A stretch of DNA of 64,000 nucleotides, from assembly GCA_934045905.1 (NCBI GenBank), contig OW203761.1:33778964-33842963 (forward strand), read 5' to 3'. The notes below the pieces were generated by a model that had not been told where the DNA came from, did not search any database, and saw nothing but the letters and a program-made list of their open reading frames with translations. This DNA comes from Leuctra nigra (Eukaryota > Arthropoda > Insecta > Plecoptera > Leuctridae). This document shows, in pieces, positions 1-11,675 of this stretch; positions within the stretch are counted from its first letter, which is position 1; each line of letters begins with the position of its first letter. Both the position numbers and the translations under genes were made by a program.

Positions 1-2530
1 TCTGTTGGCGTGCACTTGAGCCTCCATGTCTTCGATTGGATTTCCCCGCACTCTGAATTGCTTTGCTGGCTGCGGAGCAGCTTGTTGCTGTAGGAGCTTA
101 GTTTCTCTCTTCAGACATGCATTTAGTTCTTCACTCAGCTGGGACATTTGCGATTCCATATTGTTGCATCTATCGTTTGTCGATCTAAGGGCACTGGCTA
201 ATTGTTCCTTTTCCACCTAAAATGCAATCAATTTATCAAATTTGTAACAATTGGATTGGAAGTGAACTTTTCTCACTACCTACCACTATTTCTCACTATT
301 TATGATATTTAAAATAATATTGGAAATTGATTTCATACAGCCAAATTAGTTTATTTTTCCTTATTTGAGAAAACATGAAAAGTAGGTAGATTCAATTTTT
401 GGTTTAGGAGTTTCTTCTCATGCTGCTTTATTTTTACTTCTGGAATTCAGGTTTAGTAGATATTTCATTAGTTCAATTGTTTTCGGTAGGTATTATTAAG
501 AAATTCTTCTGGTTATTTGAGATTATTTGATATAGCCTACCTGCAGTGTTTTTATTAAGTTCTTTTGTTCAGAATTAACTTTCTTCACTTTTGTTATTTC
601 TGCAAGAGAAACATTACATTCCTGTGTGTGGGTGTCTTTAAGTTTGGCAACTTGTTTGTCACATGAGGTCATCAAATCACCAAGTTGAACCGTTGCTTCT
701 CTCCTTTGTGAGTCGGCGAGCAATCTGATGTTCTTCTCCTGATCGAACTTGAGCTTCCAGTCATCTCGTTCTTTTTTCCATATTTCCAACTCATCTTCTG
801 CTCTCTCTAGTTTGTGGTGTACTTCAATTATTTCTCTGTCCAAACATTCTTTTTGCCTTGAGCAGTCGGAAATAGCCATTTCTAGAATAACAGTTTCATA
901 GTAAATTTGTTTTACGTTTTCAACTAATTGATACCTAGCTATACAAGGGTGAGAGTAAGATGCTAATCTGGGAAAATGAGTCTGGGACTGGTTGAATGAG
1001 TGTGACCCAATCTCCCCCTTCTTTTGTGTCAGGGTTTGTAATTCAAACGATATTTAAATCCACCCAAGAAAGTATGCATATGAAGATAGCTGGGCTATGC
1101 TGAATACAAAATAAATTTGACACTATACCTAGTAAGGCTACAAGAGGGCTGAGTGGAATGAACAAATCTGAAATCGGCAACTTACCAAGTCGATTTAAAT
1201 TATCCCGCAGCCATTCTTCAACATTGCTCTGCTTTACAAGTTTATCTTCCAGCTCTTCCATACGAACAAGGTTTATTTTGTATCTATTTCCTTCAAAAGT
1301 AAGTAAACCTTGCAATTCAGTATTTTTACTTTTTAAATCAGTTATGGTATTTTGAGAATTTGATAGTTTCTTCTTATAACATAATTCCCTTTCATTTATT
1401 TCTGATTTTAAGGAATTATTAATTGACATTGATTCCTGTTTTTCGCGAATTAATTTGCAAACGTCGCTTCTTAGCGCCATTACCCAGCTGCGCATGGCAC
1501 TCAAGTGACTCATATCGAACAGTTTGTCTTTCATTCGTTGTCTAGAAATAAAGAGTAGGTTACCTACCTAATTATTTGAATTTCACACTTTTCATTAATA
1601 TCAAGTGACTTGATGCTCTTTACCTTATAGCAGTAATTGATGCAGAGCAATCTGAGTTGGAACTTTCAATATCAACAATTAAACTTTTCATCAAGTCTTG
1701 GGCTTCGTTGCAACTTGCGCAGATCACAAGAGAGTGTGTGTCGGTCTGAGATGATTTGCAGACTAAATTATTCATGGTCCCGAGAATTGACTTCTCTACT
1801 TCCCGTTGCAAAGAGTCATTTGTAATTTTCATGACGTTTGGCGGCATCTGCATAATTAGAGTAAGATCAATAACAAGCATACATTTGCAACAAATACCAA
1901 GAATTGTAGCTAAAAGTATTTGTAACTACCTACGTTTACTGTGTTCACATGGATGAGAAGATCTTGCAAAGTCTTAATCCTGAACCACATCATATTAATA
2001 ACTGCTCCAAGTGTCAGATTTTGGGGACGATGGACATTTTTCGGTAATGCGAATTTATTCCTCATTGCAGGTATGTTGTCAAAGAATGTTATCATCAGAT
2101 TTAAAGCGAATAGCATCCTAGTAATTCAGAGTGTGTTCAATATTATTTGGCACAAAACAGTATAAAACACAAAATGAGTGGATTTGCAGGCATGAAGCCA
2201 TGTGTTTTAACTGTAGGCCTAAGGTAGGTAGCCTAGTATTATTACAGAGAAATATAGGTAAAAATTACTGCAGATGTTGATTCCGCTTAAACCCAAATTA
2301 TCGAACCTGTCGTATATTAGTTCCAACAGCTGAATGTAGTCTTCAGAGTTGTTTCCACTCTGCTGATTCAGTATTTCTATTATGTCGACAGTGTGGCATG
2401 TCTGTAGCGGGTATCTCCAAGACATGAAGTCAAATTCAACAGCAAATGTGCTTATTTCGCCACAAACTTTCATCAATTCTGTCAGGTCCCACACCATTGA
2501 TCGTATTATACTTTCATTTAATTTTGCCAT
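1..2530 (-). CDS. CCDC157-like coiled-coil protein, partial (C-terminus beyond left edge)
   Basis: Six-exon minus-strand model with consistent phases: 2307-2530, about 1934-2117 (or 1940-2117), 1624-1847, 1186-1541, 541-881 and 216 to the left edge. The N-terminal exon holds a globular stretch (DLTELMKVCGEIS, then FMSWRYP and LLELIYDR) that matches in order the start of vertebrate CCDC157 as I remember it. The second exon has the NLTLGAVINMMW stretch, matching a conserved CCDC157 segment. The third has a CxxC-containing piece (CASCNEAQDL). Exons 4-6 are rich in E, K, Q, L and N and read as long coiled coil, ending in a DMEAQVHANR-like segment that also has a CCDC157 counterpart. Vertebrate CCDC157 has been linked to Golgi/trafficking and sperm function; the insect role is unknown to me. 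The start is the first ATG of the conserved block. The 3' end of exon 2 is ambiguous because two in-phase donors lie 6 bp apart. Confidence 0.72.
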
Positions 2531-3480
2531 AACTCTACTTCTTATTGATCGTAGTTCTTATGATCCACACACACTCAGGAATATTTAACAAAAGAGAAAA
2601 GCAATTTTAAATTTTCGAAGGAAAATGCGTGGGAATCACGGCCCTCTAGAACAAATGTCTATTTTCACATTGGCACCACACTAAACCGTGCGATTGACCT
2701 GTGAAAATAGAGACGTAGCCAACAAGTTCTGAGTAAATAGGGTCATTAACCAATACTTACTATGGCTCAAATCTATACAATACATAAATTTCAATTATAA
2801 ATAAATCAGCATTAAACAAAGATTGAAGTTATGTTTGGGTGACGTCACGCCCCTACAGTGCCACAATTACATGTGCAATCCAATGTGAAATGCATCATAT
2901 CTGTCATGCAGCAGTATACTATTTAGTATTTATAACTCCATGAGTGGTGTAGTGGTAAATGGTTTCTTCACCTTGCAACACCATGGTTCATTTTATAGAC
3001 TTTTGAACCAATTTAAATAAAATTACTCTTATGATTTCATAATTTTAATTATTATTTTTCAATCAAAGAGTAGGTCTTATAAGGATGGAAGGTGGGAAGG
3101 CTTCAATTCTAAAGAACTCTGTCGATAAACTGTTTACTTGTGCATAGCAGAAAAAAACACAATAAAACTTGAGGGGTTTAGGTAAAAAAAAAATTGCTAT
3201 CTCCACTTGTAATTCCACCTAATACTCGTACAGTAACACTGTAGATGCATAGTTCAAAGAAAAACAGGAAATACCAGTGTAGGTAATCAGATTTCAATCC
3301 ATTGAATTGGTGGATGAAATTGGAGATGGCAGGTTTTACATCTATACTCCTCACGTGAAATGTTTTGTAATGCCAAAGTTAATTCGTCAAATTTAGGTAT
3401 GTACAGACCTGTTCCTAAAATCATTCAAAATCTAAAAACACATTGTAGAAGAAATGTAAAACATTCAGAACAAATTGTGA
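2531..3480. other. intergenic, no gene seen
   Basis: AT-rich spacer upstream of the CCDC157-like start. A short imperfect inverted repeat (GTCTATTTTCACA and its complement) lies at about 2658-2715. No coding signal is seen. Confidence 0.5.
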
Positions 3481-3489
3481 AAAATCAAA

Positions 3490-4170
3490 GTTGTTTTAAA
3501 TTTATCTCGACATCATATGGATGTCATATGGATCATATGGATAATATGGATGGAAAAGATATTAAAAATGTTGAAGATTATAGTTATCTTGGGAGTTTGG
3601 TCACGAAAGACGGGAAAAGTTTGAAAGAGGTGAGAAAGAGAATACAGAAAGCAGATGGATTTTACCAAAAAGTTAGAAAATTAGTGTAGAATAGTGAGTT
3701 ACCTCTAAAATTAATGCTGGTATTATAATATAAACAATATTTTTTACCGATTTTATGCTATGGTGCGGTGACTTCGAATATGGGATGGAAGGAGGAGAGC
3801 ATGGTACAGGTAGAAGATATGAAGTTTGTGAGAAGCATGGCAAATATATCGATGAAGGAACACGTGTGAAGTAATGAGATAAGGAAACAGATGGGAGTCG
3901 AGAGTGTTGTTTTTAAAATTGGTCGGGAAAGGTTGAGGGGGTTTGGCAAACTCGAGAATGAAAGACAGCAGAGAGAGAGCCAAAAGATAATTTAGGAAAT
4001 ATGAGAAAGGTAAGAGAAGAGTTGGTAGGCCAAGAGATAGATGGATGGAACAGGTGAAGAGAGATTTGGAAGAAAGAGGAGAAAGTTGGGAGAAGTTGAA
4101 AGAAAGCGTTGTGGGAAAGTCAAACATTGTGGGAGCAAATAGTTACAAAAGCGGAGTTAGTTGAGGAGGA
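3490..4170 (+). pseudogene. decayed non-LTR retrotransposon (LINE) 3' end, reverse transcriptase C-terminal region
   Basis: The plus strand, read in shifting frames, shows the usual tail of LINE reverse transcriptases in order: DYSYLGSLVTKDGKS near 3570-3620, LPILCYGAV near 3745-3770, a VEDMKFVRSM-like block, GVESVVFKIGRERLRGFGK near 3895-3950, and the basic RRVGRPRDRWMEQVKRDL motif near 4020-4070. Stops at about 3687 and 3730 and later frame breaks interrupt it, so it is a dead 5'-truncated copy. The clade is not assigned. Confidence 0.7.
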
Positions 4171-4194
4171 AGAGGAAGTAGCAGCAATAGTAGA

Positions 4195-4276
4195 AGCAGA
4201 AGACGACGACGACGACGACGATGATGAAAGATGATGGTGATGAAGAGGAAGGAGGAAAAGAACGAGGAGGAGGAAT
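4195..4276. repeat. GAC/GAN-rich simple repeat
   Basis: A run of GAC triplets grading into GAT, GAA and GGA triplets, directly after the LINE relic. It may have grown from the element's 3' tail. Confidence 0.8.
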
Positions 4277-5050
4277 CTGTAAAAATAGACACAGTCTTTG
4301 GCTTCTTTACACGGCGTTATTTTAAAATTTGAATTTTAAGAAACTTTTTTTTTTTTTAAATATAGTAAAAGGGTGTTACAATTATGAAAAAATTCTTAAA
4401 TAGTTGAAATGTACCTTCTTCTGTACAAAAACTACGTAAAAATTAAAAATTGGAAAAAAAATTTCGTTCCCATGACTTTATTTGTCCTATATCCAAATAT
4501 ATTGGGGTAATTAAGAGGGTGTAGAAACATCCTACTATAAAAAAGATATTATAATAATATATAGATTATATAATATATAGATATTTCTATAGATATTTTT
4601 CAAGAGATCCATAAGAATGAGTGGTATTTTTTTCTGTTACATATAGATTAAGTTTGTATTGCAATGAGAAAGAATTCAATCTTTAAACCTCATTATCTCC
4701 GAATAGCATAGAGCAGATGACAAACAAGTACCATAGAGGTAAGATAAGCCAACGAAATAGTAGTGCACCCCTCCTACACCCCTTGTCAAGTCCTTTATGC
4801 ACAACCCCATGAGATGTGCATGAGATGTGCATTCTGAGTGCTCAAGCCCATTCATTTTGATTTTCAAATCTTAATACCTACTTCGGCCTTTTCCGGATTC
4901 TTAGTTAATACAAAATAATATGCAAAATATGACTACCTACTACAATTAAACCAAAATACATTTCTGATATGTGTTCGAAAATATGTGTTCAGAAGACTTC
5001 CTGAAGGATTAAAGTTATATATTAACCGATATTAGAGCGTCTTAATAAAA
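4277..5050. other. intergenic, AT-rich, no gene seen
   Basis: Low-complexity AT-rich sequence with no supported exon. Confidence 0.5.
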
Positions 5051-5053
5051 TGC

Positions 5054-5082
5054 TTTATTTTAGCTAAAGTTTTGAGTTTATT
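5054..5082 (-). terminator. polyadenylation signals of neprilysin copy A
   Basis: Two AATAAA hexamers on the minus strand (5054-5059 and 5077-5082), about 60-90 bp past the stop codon of the upstream CDS. Confidence 0.5.
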
Positions 5083-5143
5083 TTATCTTAGTTTCTTATA
5101 TTCATTTAAATCAATTTACCCAAAAATTAAATCATGAGCTGTT

Positions 5144-7348
5144 TTACCAAACTTGGCACTTTGTTGCTGGATTCATGTTAGAGCCTAATGGACAATGAAA
5201 GTCTCGAGCAAAGTCTTCCATGTTCGCCATGGGTCCAATCACTCGGAACTCTCCGGGCGCATGCTCGTCAGTGGTAATCAATTGTGTCAAATCCTCGACG
5301 CGATGCTTGCTGCACCAAATCTGTGCCGCTGACACCCAGAACATCTGATGAGGCGACAATGAGACTAAACCCGGGAGTCTGGGTTCTGTCTGCCCCGACC
5401 GCTTGCTCCACTCAGTGTACGCAAGATAAGCCGCTTTAAGACCGCCGTTGTCTGCAATGTTCTCGCCCTGAGTGTTCACACCGTTCAAGGTCAACCCCGT
5501 GCTCTTGTCCGAGTAGTTGGCGTACTGGTTGACGATGCATGTGGCTCTCGTAAGAAACTTCTCTTTGGTCTCCTGCTCCCACCAGTCGACCAGATTGCCG
5601 CTATCGTCATACAACCTCCCTTGGTCGTCGAAACCATGTGTGATCTCGTGGCCGATGACATTTCCAATGGCGCCGTAAGTCGTGTATTTGGGCCGATCGC
5701 TGCCGAAGAAGGCACCTTGCAAAATCACAGCTGGGAAACGAATGCTGTTCTCCATAGGATCGTAGTAGGCGTTGACTGCCACCGAATCCGCATGCTGGAT
5801 CCATTCAGTCTTGTTGACGGCGGTGTGCAAGAGCCCGAAGGTATAGTCCGTTTCAAACAGAGTGATATTCAATATAGTCTCCAAGTATAACTCTTCATTT
5901 ACAAATAACTTCTCGTAGAACTTCGCCACTTTATCCACGTCTAACAGCTCGTCTGGATAGGCAATGTGTACGTTCATCGACTTTGCTTTGGCTAGCGCAC
6001 GCTGTTTCGTTCCCTCGTCCATCCAGTCAAGCTTCGTGATCATCTGTTGGAAAGTGTGTTGGATGTCGACCACCACGTCCGTAATAGCTTTTTTGGAAGT
6101 CTTGTCAAATATCCTTGTCACATAGATCGAGCCTAGTGCTATGTCCGCACGGTTGGAAACCAAATCAATGCACGTCTTCCATCGAGGATCTTCCTGCACC
6201 TGACCCGTCAGCGTTGTTGAATACTGTAGTGTGCGATCCTGTACTGCTTGAGTCAAATATTCAACTAGACTTTGTACAACTCTCCACATACAATAGTTTG
6301 CCATCACTCTCTTGTCTGTGTTCTTGAGCAGCTTCTCAAGGTTCGAGATGTAGTTTGGCACGGCAACTACAACGACGTCTCTGTTACCAACGCTTACCTT
6401 TGGAGGAAGGAGGTTGTTGAAGTATTCCAGCCACGGGATAGAGGGGTACTTCGTCTGAAGTTCGGTGATGATCATCGGATTGTACAGCACATTAAAGTCG
6501 CGTCTTTCTTCTTTTGGCGGCGATATGTTGGCCAGGGCCATCTCGAACTCCAGCGATTGCTTGAGCTCAGACGTGGCTCGCCGTCTGTCAGATCCAAACA
6601 GAACAGCAATGTCAACCATGTACTTGTAATAAGAGTCAACGGAGTGGTCGTTGAACCCCTTGACTAAATATTCATGACTCAATCCTAATGATGCTACGTC
6701 AAGAGTGATCTTGCGGTGGGTTGAATTCTTAGAATCTGGGTCAACACTTAAGTTGATTAAGAAGTCGGTTTGTAGACCAATCCGCCTCAACTTATACATT
6801 AAGTTCTTCCATTCGAATAGCCCGGTTTTCCATGCCCCGCCTTCCAGGACCGGCCATCCATGGAGCTGGCGCAGAATCTTGTTCACAGGTTCAAGACCAC
6901 GAGCCTCAATCGCAGTCTCGTTCATGCAGGCTTTGTAGATGTGCTTGGCGAGTGTGATGGGTCGGCTGTCAGATGAACTCTCTGGTTCTTCTATGATGGA
7001 TCGCAATTGTTGTTGCAACAGATCGCTGATTTCATCGTAGCTACCATCAATGTATGTTTTTTCGTCCGGGATGCTGGCTGTGCGAAGATACGAGCCGCAT
7101 GCGTAGGAGTAGAAGTCATCACAGGGCTCAACGGTCAAGTCCATCTTCTTGATCACCATGGAGGCTGCAGTGGCGCATCCAGCCGTGAGGCAGACATCAT
7201 CCACTTCGGATTGATGATTGACGAGGATCACAATAAGGGCGATGGCCAGCGCTGCGATGACGATCAACGCCAATACCTCGAGGACGACGAGTCGACGTTC
7301 TAGTTTCGTTCGCTGTCTCCACCATCCCTGCTCCATCATCATCTCCAT
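5144..7348 (-). CDS. neprilysin-like M13 zinc metallopeptidase, copy A
   Basis: A 734-residue protein in one uninterrupted frame, close to the usual length of the family (about 750). A short cytoplasmic tail is followed by one hydrophobic segment (about residues 19-44), giving a type II membrane protein with the catalytic domain outside the cell. Next come the family's N-terminal cysteines and PCDDFYSYACG (about 78-90). The substrate-binding NAYY motif precedes VIGHEITHGFDDQG; HEITH falls at 567-571 and supplies two zinc histidines and the catalytic Glu. The third ligand is E629 in ENIADNGG, the probable transition-state His is H696 in DEHAPG, and the C-terminus is CQVW. The catalytic set is complete, so it should cleave peptides before hydrophobic residues. 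An AAACCAG splice acceptor lies about 20 bp upstream of the ATG, so a 5' UTR intron is likely. It is a close tandem paralogue of the gene at 11676-13865. Confidence 0.96.
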   Translation of the reverse strand: MEMMMEQGWWRQRTKLERRLVVLEVLALIVIAALAIALIVILVNHQSEVDDVCLTAGCATAASMVIKKMDLTVEPCDDFYSYACGSYLRTASIPDEKTYIDGSYDEISDLLQQQLRSIIEEPESSSDSRPITLAKHIYKACMNETAIEARGLEPVNKILRQLHGWPVLEGGAWKTGLFEWKNLMYKLRRIGLQTDFLINLSVDPDSKNSTHRKITLDVASLGLSHEYLVKGFNDHSVDSYYKYMVDIAVLFGSDRRRATSELKQSLEFEMALANISPPKEERRDFNVLYNPMIITELQTKYPSIPWLEYFNNLLPPKVSVGNRDVVVVAVPNYISNLEKLLKNTDKRVMANYCMWRVVQSLVEYLTQAVQDRTLQYSTTLTGQVQEDPRWKTCIDLVSNRADIALGSIYVTRIFDKTSKKAITDVVVDIQHTFQQMITKLDWMDEGTKQRALAKAKSMNVHIAYPDELLDVDKVAKFYEKLFVNEELYLETILNITLFETDYTFGLLHTAVNKTEWIQHADSVAVNAYYDPMENSIRFPAVILQGAFFGSDRPKYTTYGAIGNVIGHEITHGFDDQGRLYDDSGNLVDWWEQETKEKFLTRATCIVNQYANYSDKSTGLTLNGVNTQGENIADNGGLKAAYLAYTEWSKRSGQTEPRLPGLVSLSPHQMFWVSAAQIWCSKHRVEDLTQLITTDEHAPGEFRVIGPMANMEDFARDFHCPLGSNMNPATKCQVW

Positions 7349-7715
7349 TGTGTTGGTGATAATTTACCTGGTTTAAAGAAAACGAGAATTCAATACATGC
7401 CAATTTCGTATACTGTATTTGTTTCTATCCTGTTTACTTTGATTAAATTGGTTTTTATCTTAAGTTAAGTTTAGTATGTTTATGGTTTGTTTAGAGCTCT
7501 TCCGCTCGGATACAAAACATTTAGGTTACACAGTATGCACTGTAGTAAATTAAATAAAATAAAAAAAAACTCATAACATCATTAATGAATTTCATTATTG
7601 ACACGTCAATAATAAATACTATACATTTACATTACAAACATCATCATTATCACATAAATTCACATATCACATATTATCTTCATGGTATAGAGTGAATATA
7701 TAATAGTACATTATA

Positions 7716-7822
7716 TCGGGTGGCCCCAAATAAATCCCCCTGCTTGAGAGGTCCCTACATTGAAACTATTAAAGATATGGTTCTGAAATTTGTACTTATT
7801 TTAATAATCATACCAAAATTAA
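7716..7822. mobile_element. truncated arm of the CCGGGTGGCGC foldback MITE
   Basis: Begins TCGGGTGGCCCC and continues with the GAGAGGTCCCTACATTGAAA and TTCTGAAATTTGTAC stretches of the full element at 51897-52724. Only the outer part of one arm is recognisable. It lies upstream of neprilysin A and is absent from the corresponding stretch of copy B. Confidence 0.6.
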
Positions 7823-8167
7823 TTTTATGGTAAAAATCGGAGAAATTATTGAAGTTACTGTTGAAAAAAACAGAATAACCCGTACGAAATTATATGTTTG
7901 AAGGACTGATTTGGAGTTACATTGGAGGAATTATTTGCAGGGCCGGCTGAGGGTCCATTCTTGAAGTCCACGAAAAATGATTATTCTATGGAATTTAGTG
8001 CGTTATAACGCGATTTAAACACAAAATTTGGTTGATTTGATTATCTAAAATCTTCAAATTCAAATCATTCATTTCAAATTACTACTATTTTCATATTATC
8101 GATATTTTTGCTATGTGGTATATATTTGATACAAGTTTTCGTTGCCCTTGGCCCTGGTCCCTCCCAG

Positions 8168-8199
<32 letters not shown>
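8168..8199. repeat. poly-C tract (32 C)
   Basis: An uninterrupted run of 32 C. The length may not be reliable in the assembly. Reading frames through it are low-complexity artefacts. Confidence 0.9.
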
Positions 8200-8200
<1 letters not shown>

Positions 8201-8759
8201 CCCTGCGCGACTGCGGGGGCTGCAACATGGAAGTTACGCCAGTGGAATGTCGCTAATGTTAGGCCATGTCCTATATTTCTATGTCATGTCCCGTGAGGTA
8301 ATGCCAAATATTTTATTTATGTTTAAATGCTCAGTTTCAATGTTGCTCTGAATTGAGATATTGAACCTATTCCGCCCCCGTCTACCCTTAGTCAACCTGG
8401 GAGAGATGTACCTACTAAAACATTCCTGTCAAGTTTTGTTAATTATTTAGTCATATCGTGGCAGACTTTTTACAACGAATGTTTTTGTAAATAATAATAT
8501 CAAATTTACTTTGAAAGAAATGTTTAAAAATAAGTAAATACCTATGGAGATTTTTTTTCGGAAAAAATAGTTTATGCGTACCCTGTAGATTTAATAAGGC
8601 ACAATCATGTACTAATGAAATATCAGCAAAGGTACCTGATGAAGGGTTAATGAAGGGGGTACGGGGCGGAGGCATGGCTTTCGATATTATGGAGCAATGC
8701 CTAAATAGTTCTCACCTTTCAGTCACCTCGTTATCTAATTACGAAATAAACTACGAACC

Positions 8760-9245
8760 TTTATTAACACCTAGAAATGCACGATATTATTCTCAGCACT
8801 GCCGACTCCTCACTTCAACAAATGTGTACTCACTCGGAATTCTTGATCTCCGAGCCAAGGAAACTGCTCTCACTCAAATAAAAAACATTTATAAAACATC
8901 TCAATTTCGCTTGAAAATCAAAATTATGTGCTTTTCTTCTACTCTAGGTTTTTACGTTCTCCAAAATATTCTTAAACTTTCACTACGAACAGATCGACTT
9001 ATCCACTCATTATCAATGCTTTTTAACATACGAATAACACATTTATTTATATATGATTACCCCTTGCCTCAGCTACCGTTCATTGGTTATTTTGAGAACT
9101 GAGAGGAGAAACACGCGTTAGAATCGTCATTCATTGGTCCAATGCAAATTGCTGAATGACTGAAGATGTAGAGTCGTAAAAAAGACAACAATTTGCTGTT
9201 CCATTTTGCTGTTTTGTCCATTGAAAACGGATGTTCTTATACTGC
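8760..9245 (-). promoter_or_regulatory. putative neprilysin A promoter block, duplicated upstream of copy B
   Basis: This block aligns in patches with 14355-14820 upstream of the second neprilysin copy. On the minus strand it has two CCAAT boxes (complement of CATTGG at 9081-9086 and 9132-9137), 51 bp apart, in the same places as in the other copy, with an ACGCGT between them. With the splice acceptor just before the ATG, this suggests a 5' exon here joined to the coding exon by an intron of about 1.5 kb. The transcription start is not located. The 150-codon plus-strand frame at 8650-9102 is broken in the paralogous block and is not taken as a gene. Confidence 0.45.
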
Positions 9246-10750
9246 TTACAAATACGTAGTTCTTCTTACAAAACAGGGGAATCTAAATCTTGCTTTGACT
9301 TATCGCAATGATATATAATCAATAATGATTTCAATGATGATCTAACTCTATTTACACTTGGCCAATCTAAAAACGGTATTAGAAAGAAACTGATTACCTA
9401 GCTGAAAAGGATTTGGTATCCAGTGGTCGGTCCTACCATAGTGGAGGAACTGCTTACGTCGGAGTCCTTACTTGAAAAATGTAGGTACATTTTTTATAGT
9501 AGGGTCAAAACTTTCGTCTGGATGCTGTGGACAAAACACATCAGGGATAGCTATACTAATTTCAGACAGTGTTCTGCATAGGACACATAAAACCCGGTGA
9601 GCAATCTGCTCATGAATTGGCAATGTGACTGTGAGTTGTAGGTAGGTAGGTAGGTAGGTAGGTATACTTAATATTATATCTTTTATTATACTCCAGTGAA
9701 AGAAGTGAAATAAGACATCATTTTATTTGCTACAATTGATGATGAAATAACAGAGAAAAATAATTTTCTATCAGAGCGTAGGTAAATCACCTACTATTAG
9801 AAAAATAAAATACACCAAACTTTCACAAATATTGGCGCACAAAACGTTCTCTTGGATTCTCATGGTTACAGAAATATTTCAAAAGGGAATGGGAGACGGT
9901 GTAGGAAACCTTTAAACAATAAAAATACATTTAGAAACGAGACAGATCGCTAACTAGGGTCTGATTGCCAACAATTACCGGCACCCTCTATTTGGTATCG
10001 ATATGGTCGCAACAATGAAGACAAAACTGAAAACACAATGTCAACTTGCGAGCAATAATGAGCTTCAATTACACAGCTCAATGTCAAGACTCAGGATGAA
10101 ATTGAAGAATATACCTAAGGAGGAGGAGTAATAAAAGCATCATATTAAAACATGATTTTAAAAAGTTGATTCAAGCCATGTTCTTGAGTCATGTTTCAAA
10201 ACAAACATTGATCCTTGAAAATAGTTCATTATAGAGACAAGCTTAAGTAAGAATTATGTGATTGAATGAAGTATGAGACAAATACCCTGAGAATGCAGGA
10301 GAGAAGTGAACACAATGAAACAAAAAATGCAACTATATACTTAAAAGTGAAACAGTAGATTATGTAAATTAAACCCATTGATCACTATAGGACTCGTAAC
10401 TACACAAAAGTTAAGCGATAAAATAAAACAAATTATCATTTAATATCTATTATATTATTAAAACAAACATATTTATAAACATTACCTATCCTCTAGGTAA
10501 TTGGTTCCCTGGGTTAAAATAATGATCTGTGCTTATAAACATATCAAAAACGGTTTTTAGCCAAAGAGGGGTAGCTATACTCAAGGGTAGGTATAGTCTA
10601 GATAAACAAGATTTGACGAGTTCGTGTTGCAACCCATGTGTACGTGCGAAAGAAACAAAACCATACCCATAGTGCCGAATAGTTATACAAACTTAAGAGA
10701 CATTAAATAATATGTTGGAAGTAAAATTGCATGCGGGTGTTTCTTACATA
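9246..10750. other. intergenic, no gene seen
   Basis: Spacer between the neprilysin units. Apart from the GGTA microsatellite, nothing coding is seen. Confidence 0.5.
9637..9664. repeat. (GGTA)n microsatellite
   Basis: About seven tandem GGTA units. Shorter GGTAGGTA runs are scattered throughout the window. Confidence 0.9.
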
Positions 10751-10756
10751 AAATAT

Positions 10757-10850
10757 TTAAGCGAGAGGAGCGAGCGTCTCCATTCTATACACAATTGACG
10801 AAACGGCGACGTAACGTAAACACAATTGCGACGTATAAGCCATCTACTAC
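10757..10850. mobile_element. 5' head fragment of the Helitron-like repeat family
   Basis: Contains GCGAGAGGAGCGAGCGTCTCC-like sequence, matching the start of the element at 19321. The usual 3' end is not found nearby. Confidence 0.4.
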
Positions 10851-11675
10851 GTTCGGTCACTTGCGTCAATTGTGGATATCCAACTAATTGAACTTCTCAT
10901 ATTCAGTAGGCAGCGCTTATGAAACGAATTTCTTATTTTGTTTGTTCTTTTCGCATTGCAGGCCCCACGAGTTAGGGATGAATCACAATGATTCTTTGCT
11001 ATCCAGCTGTTTTGCGCATGTGTTTCTAGCAAGATCGGCCCTAGTTCAAAATCTCTTTACTTCCCGGATTTTTCTTCGATGAAGTCATCATTTATTGGTG
11101 ACTGTGGCCAGATAATAAAGTTATTGAAAAATAAGGTTTGTTGTTTCTTCGCCTATTCATAACGAAGACAATGAGACCAGATGCAAGTCTGTAGAGTGAT
11201 AATTGCGGGACATGTTTAAATTTCATTAAAAACAACAAATTTGAAATTTTGAAAAAATAAAATTTTTGAGGGGCATATGGTTACGTTTCACAACTTTGGG
11301 TGCAGTAGTTTAGCCAATTTCCTATTTTATATTTATGGTCACGTGGTACTGGTATCACTATAAATAAACTTAAGTATTATTTTATAGGTAACTAATAATG
11401 TATTATGTATTTTAATATAATTATATTTTAATATAATTATAATACATACTTGTATACTTGCATACTTATTCTTAGAGGTTCTATTATTTTTTTATTTGGT
11501 TTCTGCATAAAATTAATGTGATGTAAGCAGTCGCAAAAATAAATACAAATAAATACAATTCTGAGTTTTTGGGTGATAGTACCTATTATCTTAGAGAAAT
11601 GAGCTATATAACTCTAAGCTATTATATTTGTCTACAGGTCGTGTTACCCCAAATTGTATTAAAATCATGAACTAT
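10851..11675. other. intergenic, no gene seen
   Basis: AT-rich spacer downstream of neprilysin B. An AATAAA on the minus strand at 11491-11496 may serve as its polyadenylation signal. Confidence 0.45.

Noticed and set aside
6272..6667. 131-codon plus-strand frame
   Set aside because: Antisense shadow of neprilysin copy A.
8108..8351. Proline-rich or glycine-rich reading frames
   Set aside because: They are produced by the 32-base poly-C tract.
8650..9102. 150-codon plus-strand reading frame
   Set aside because: It lies in the block shared by the two neprilysin upstream regions, and the frame is broken in the other copy. No family resemblance.
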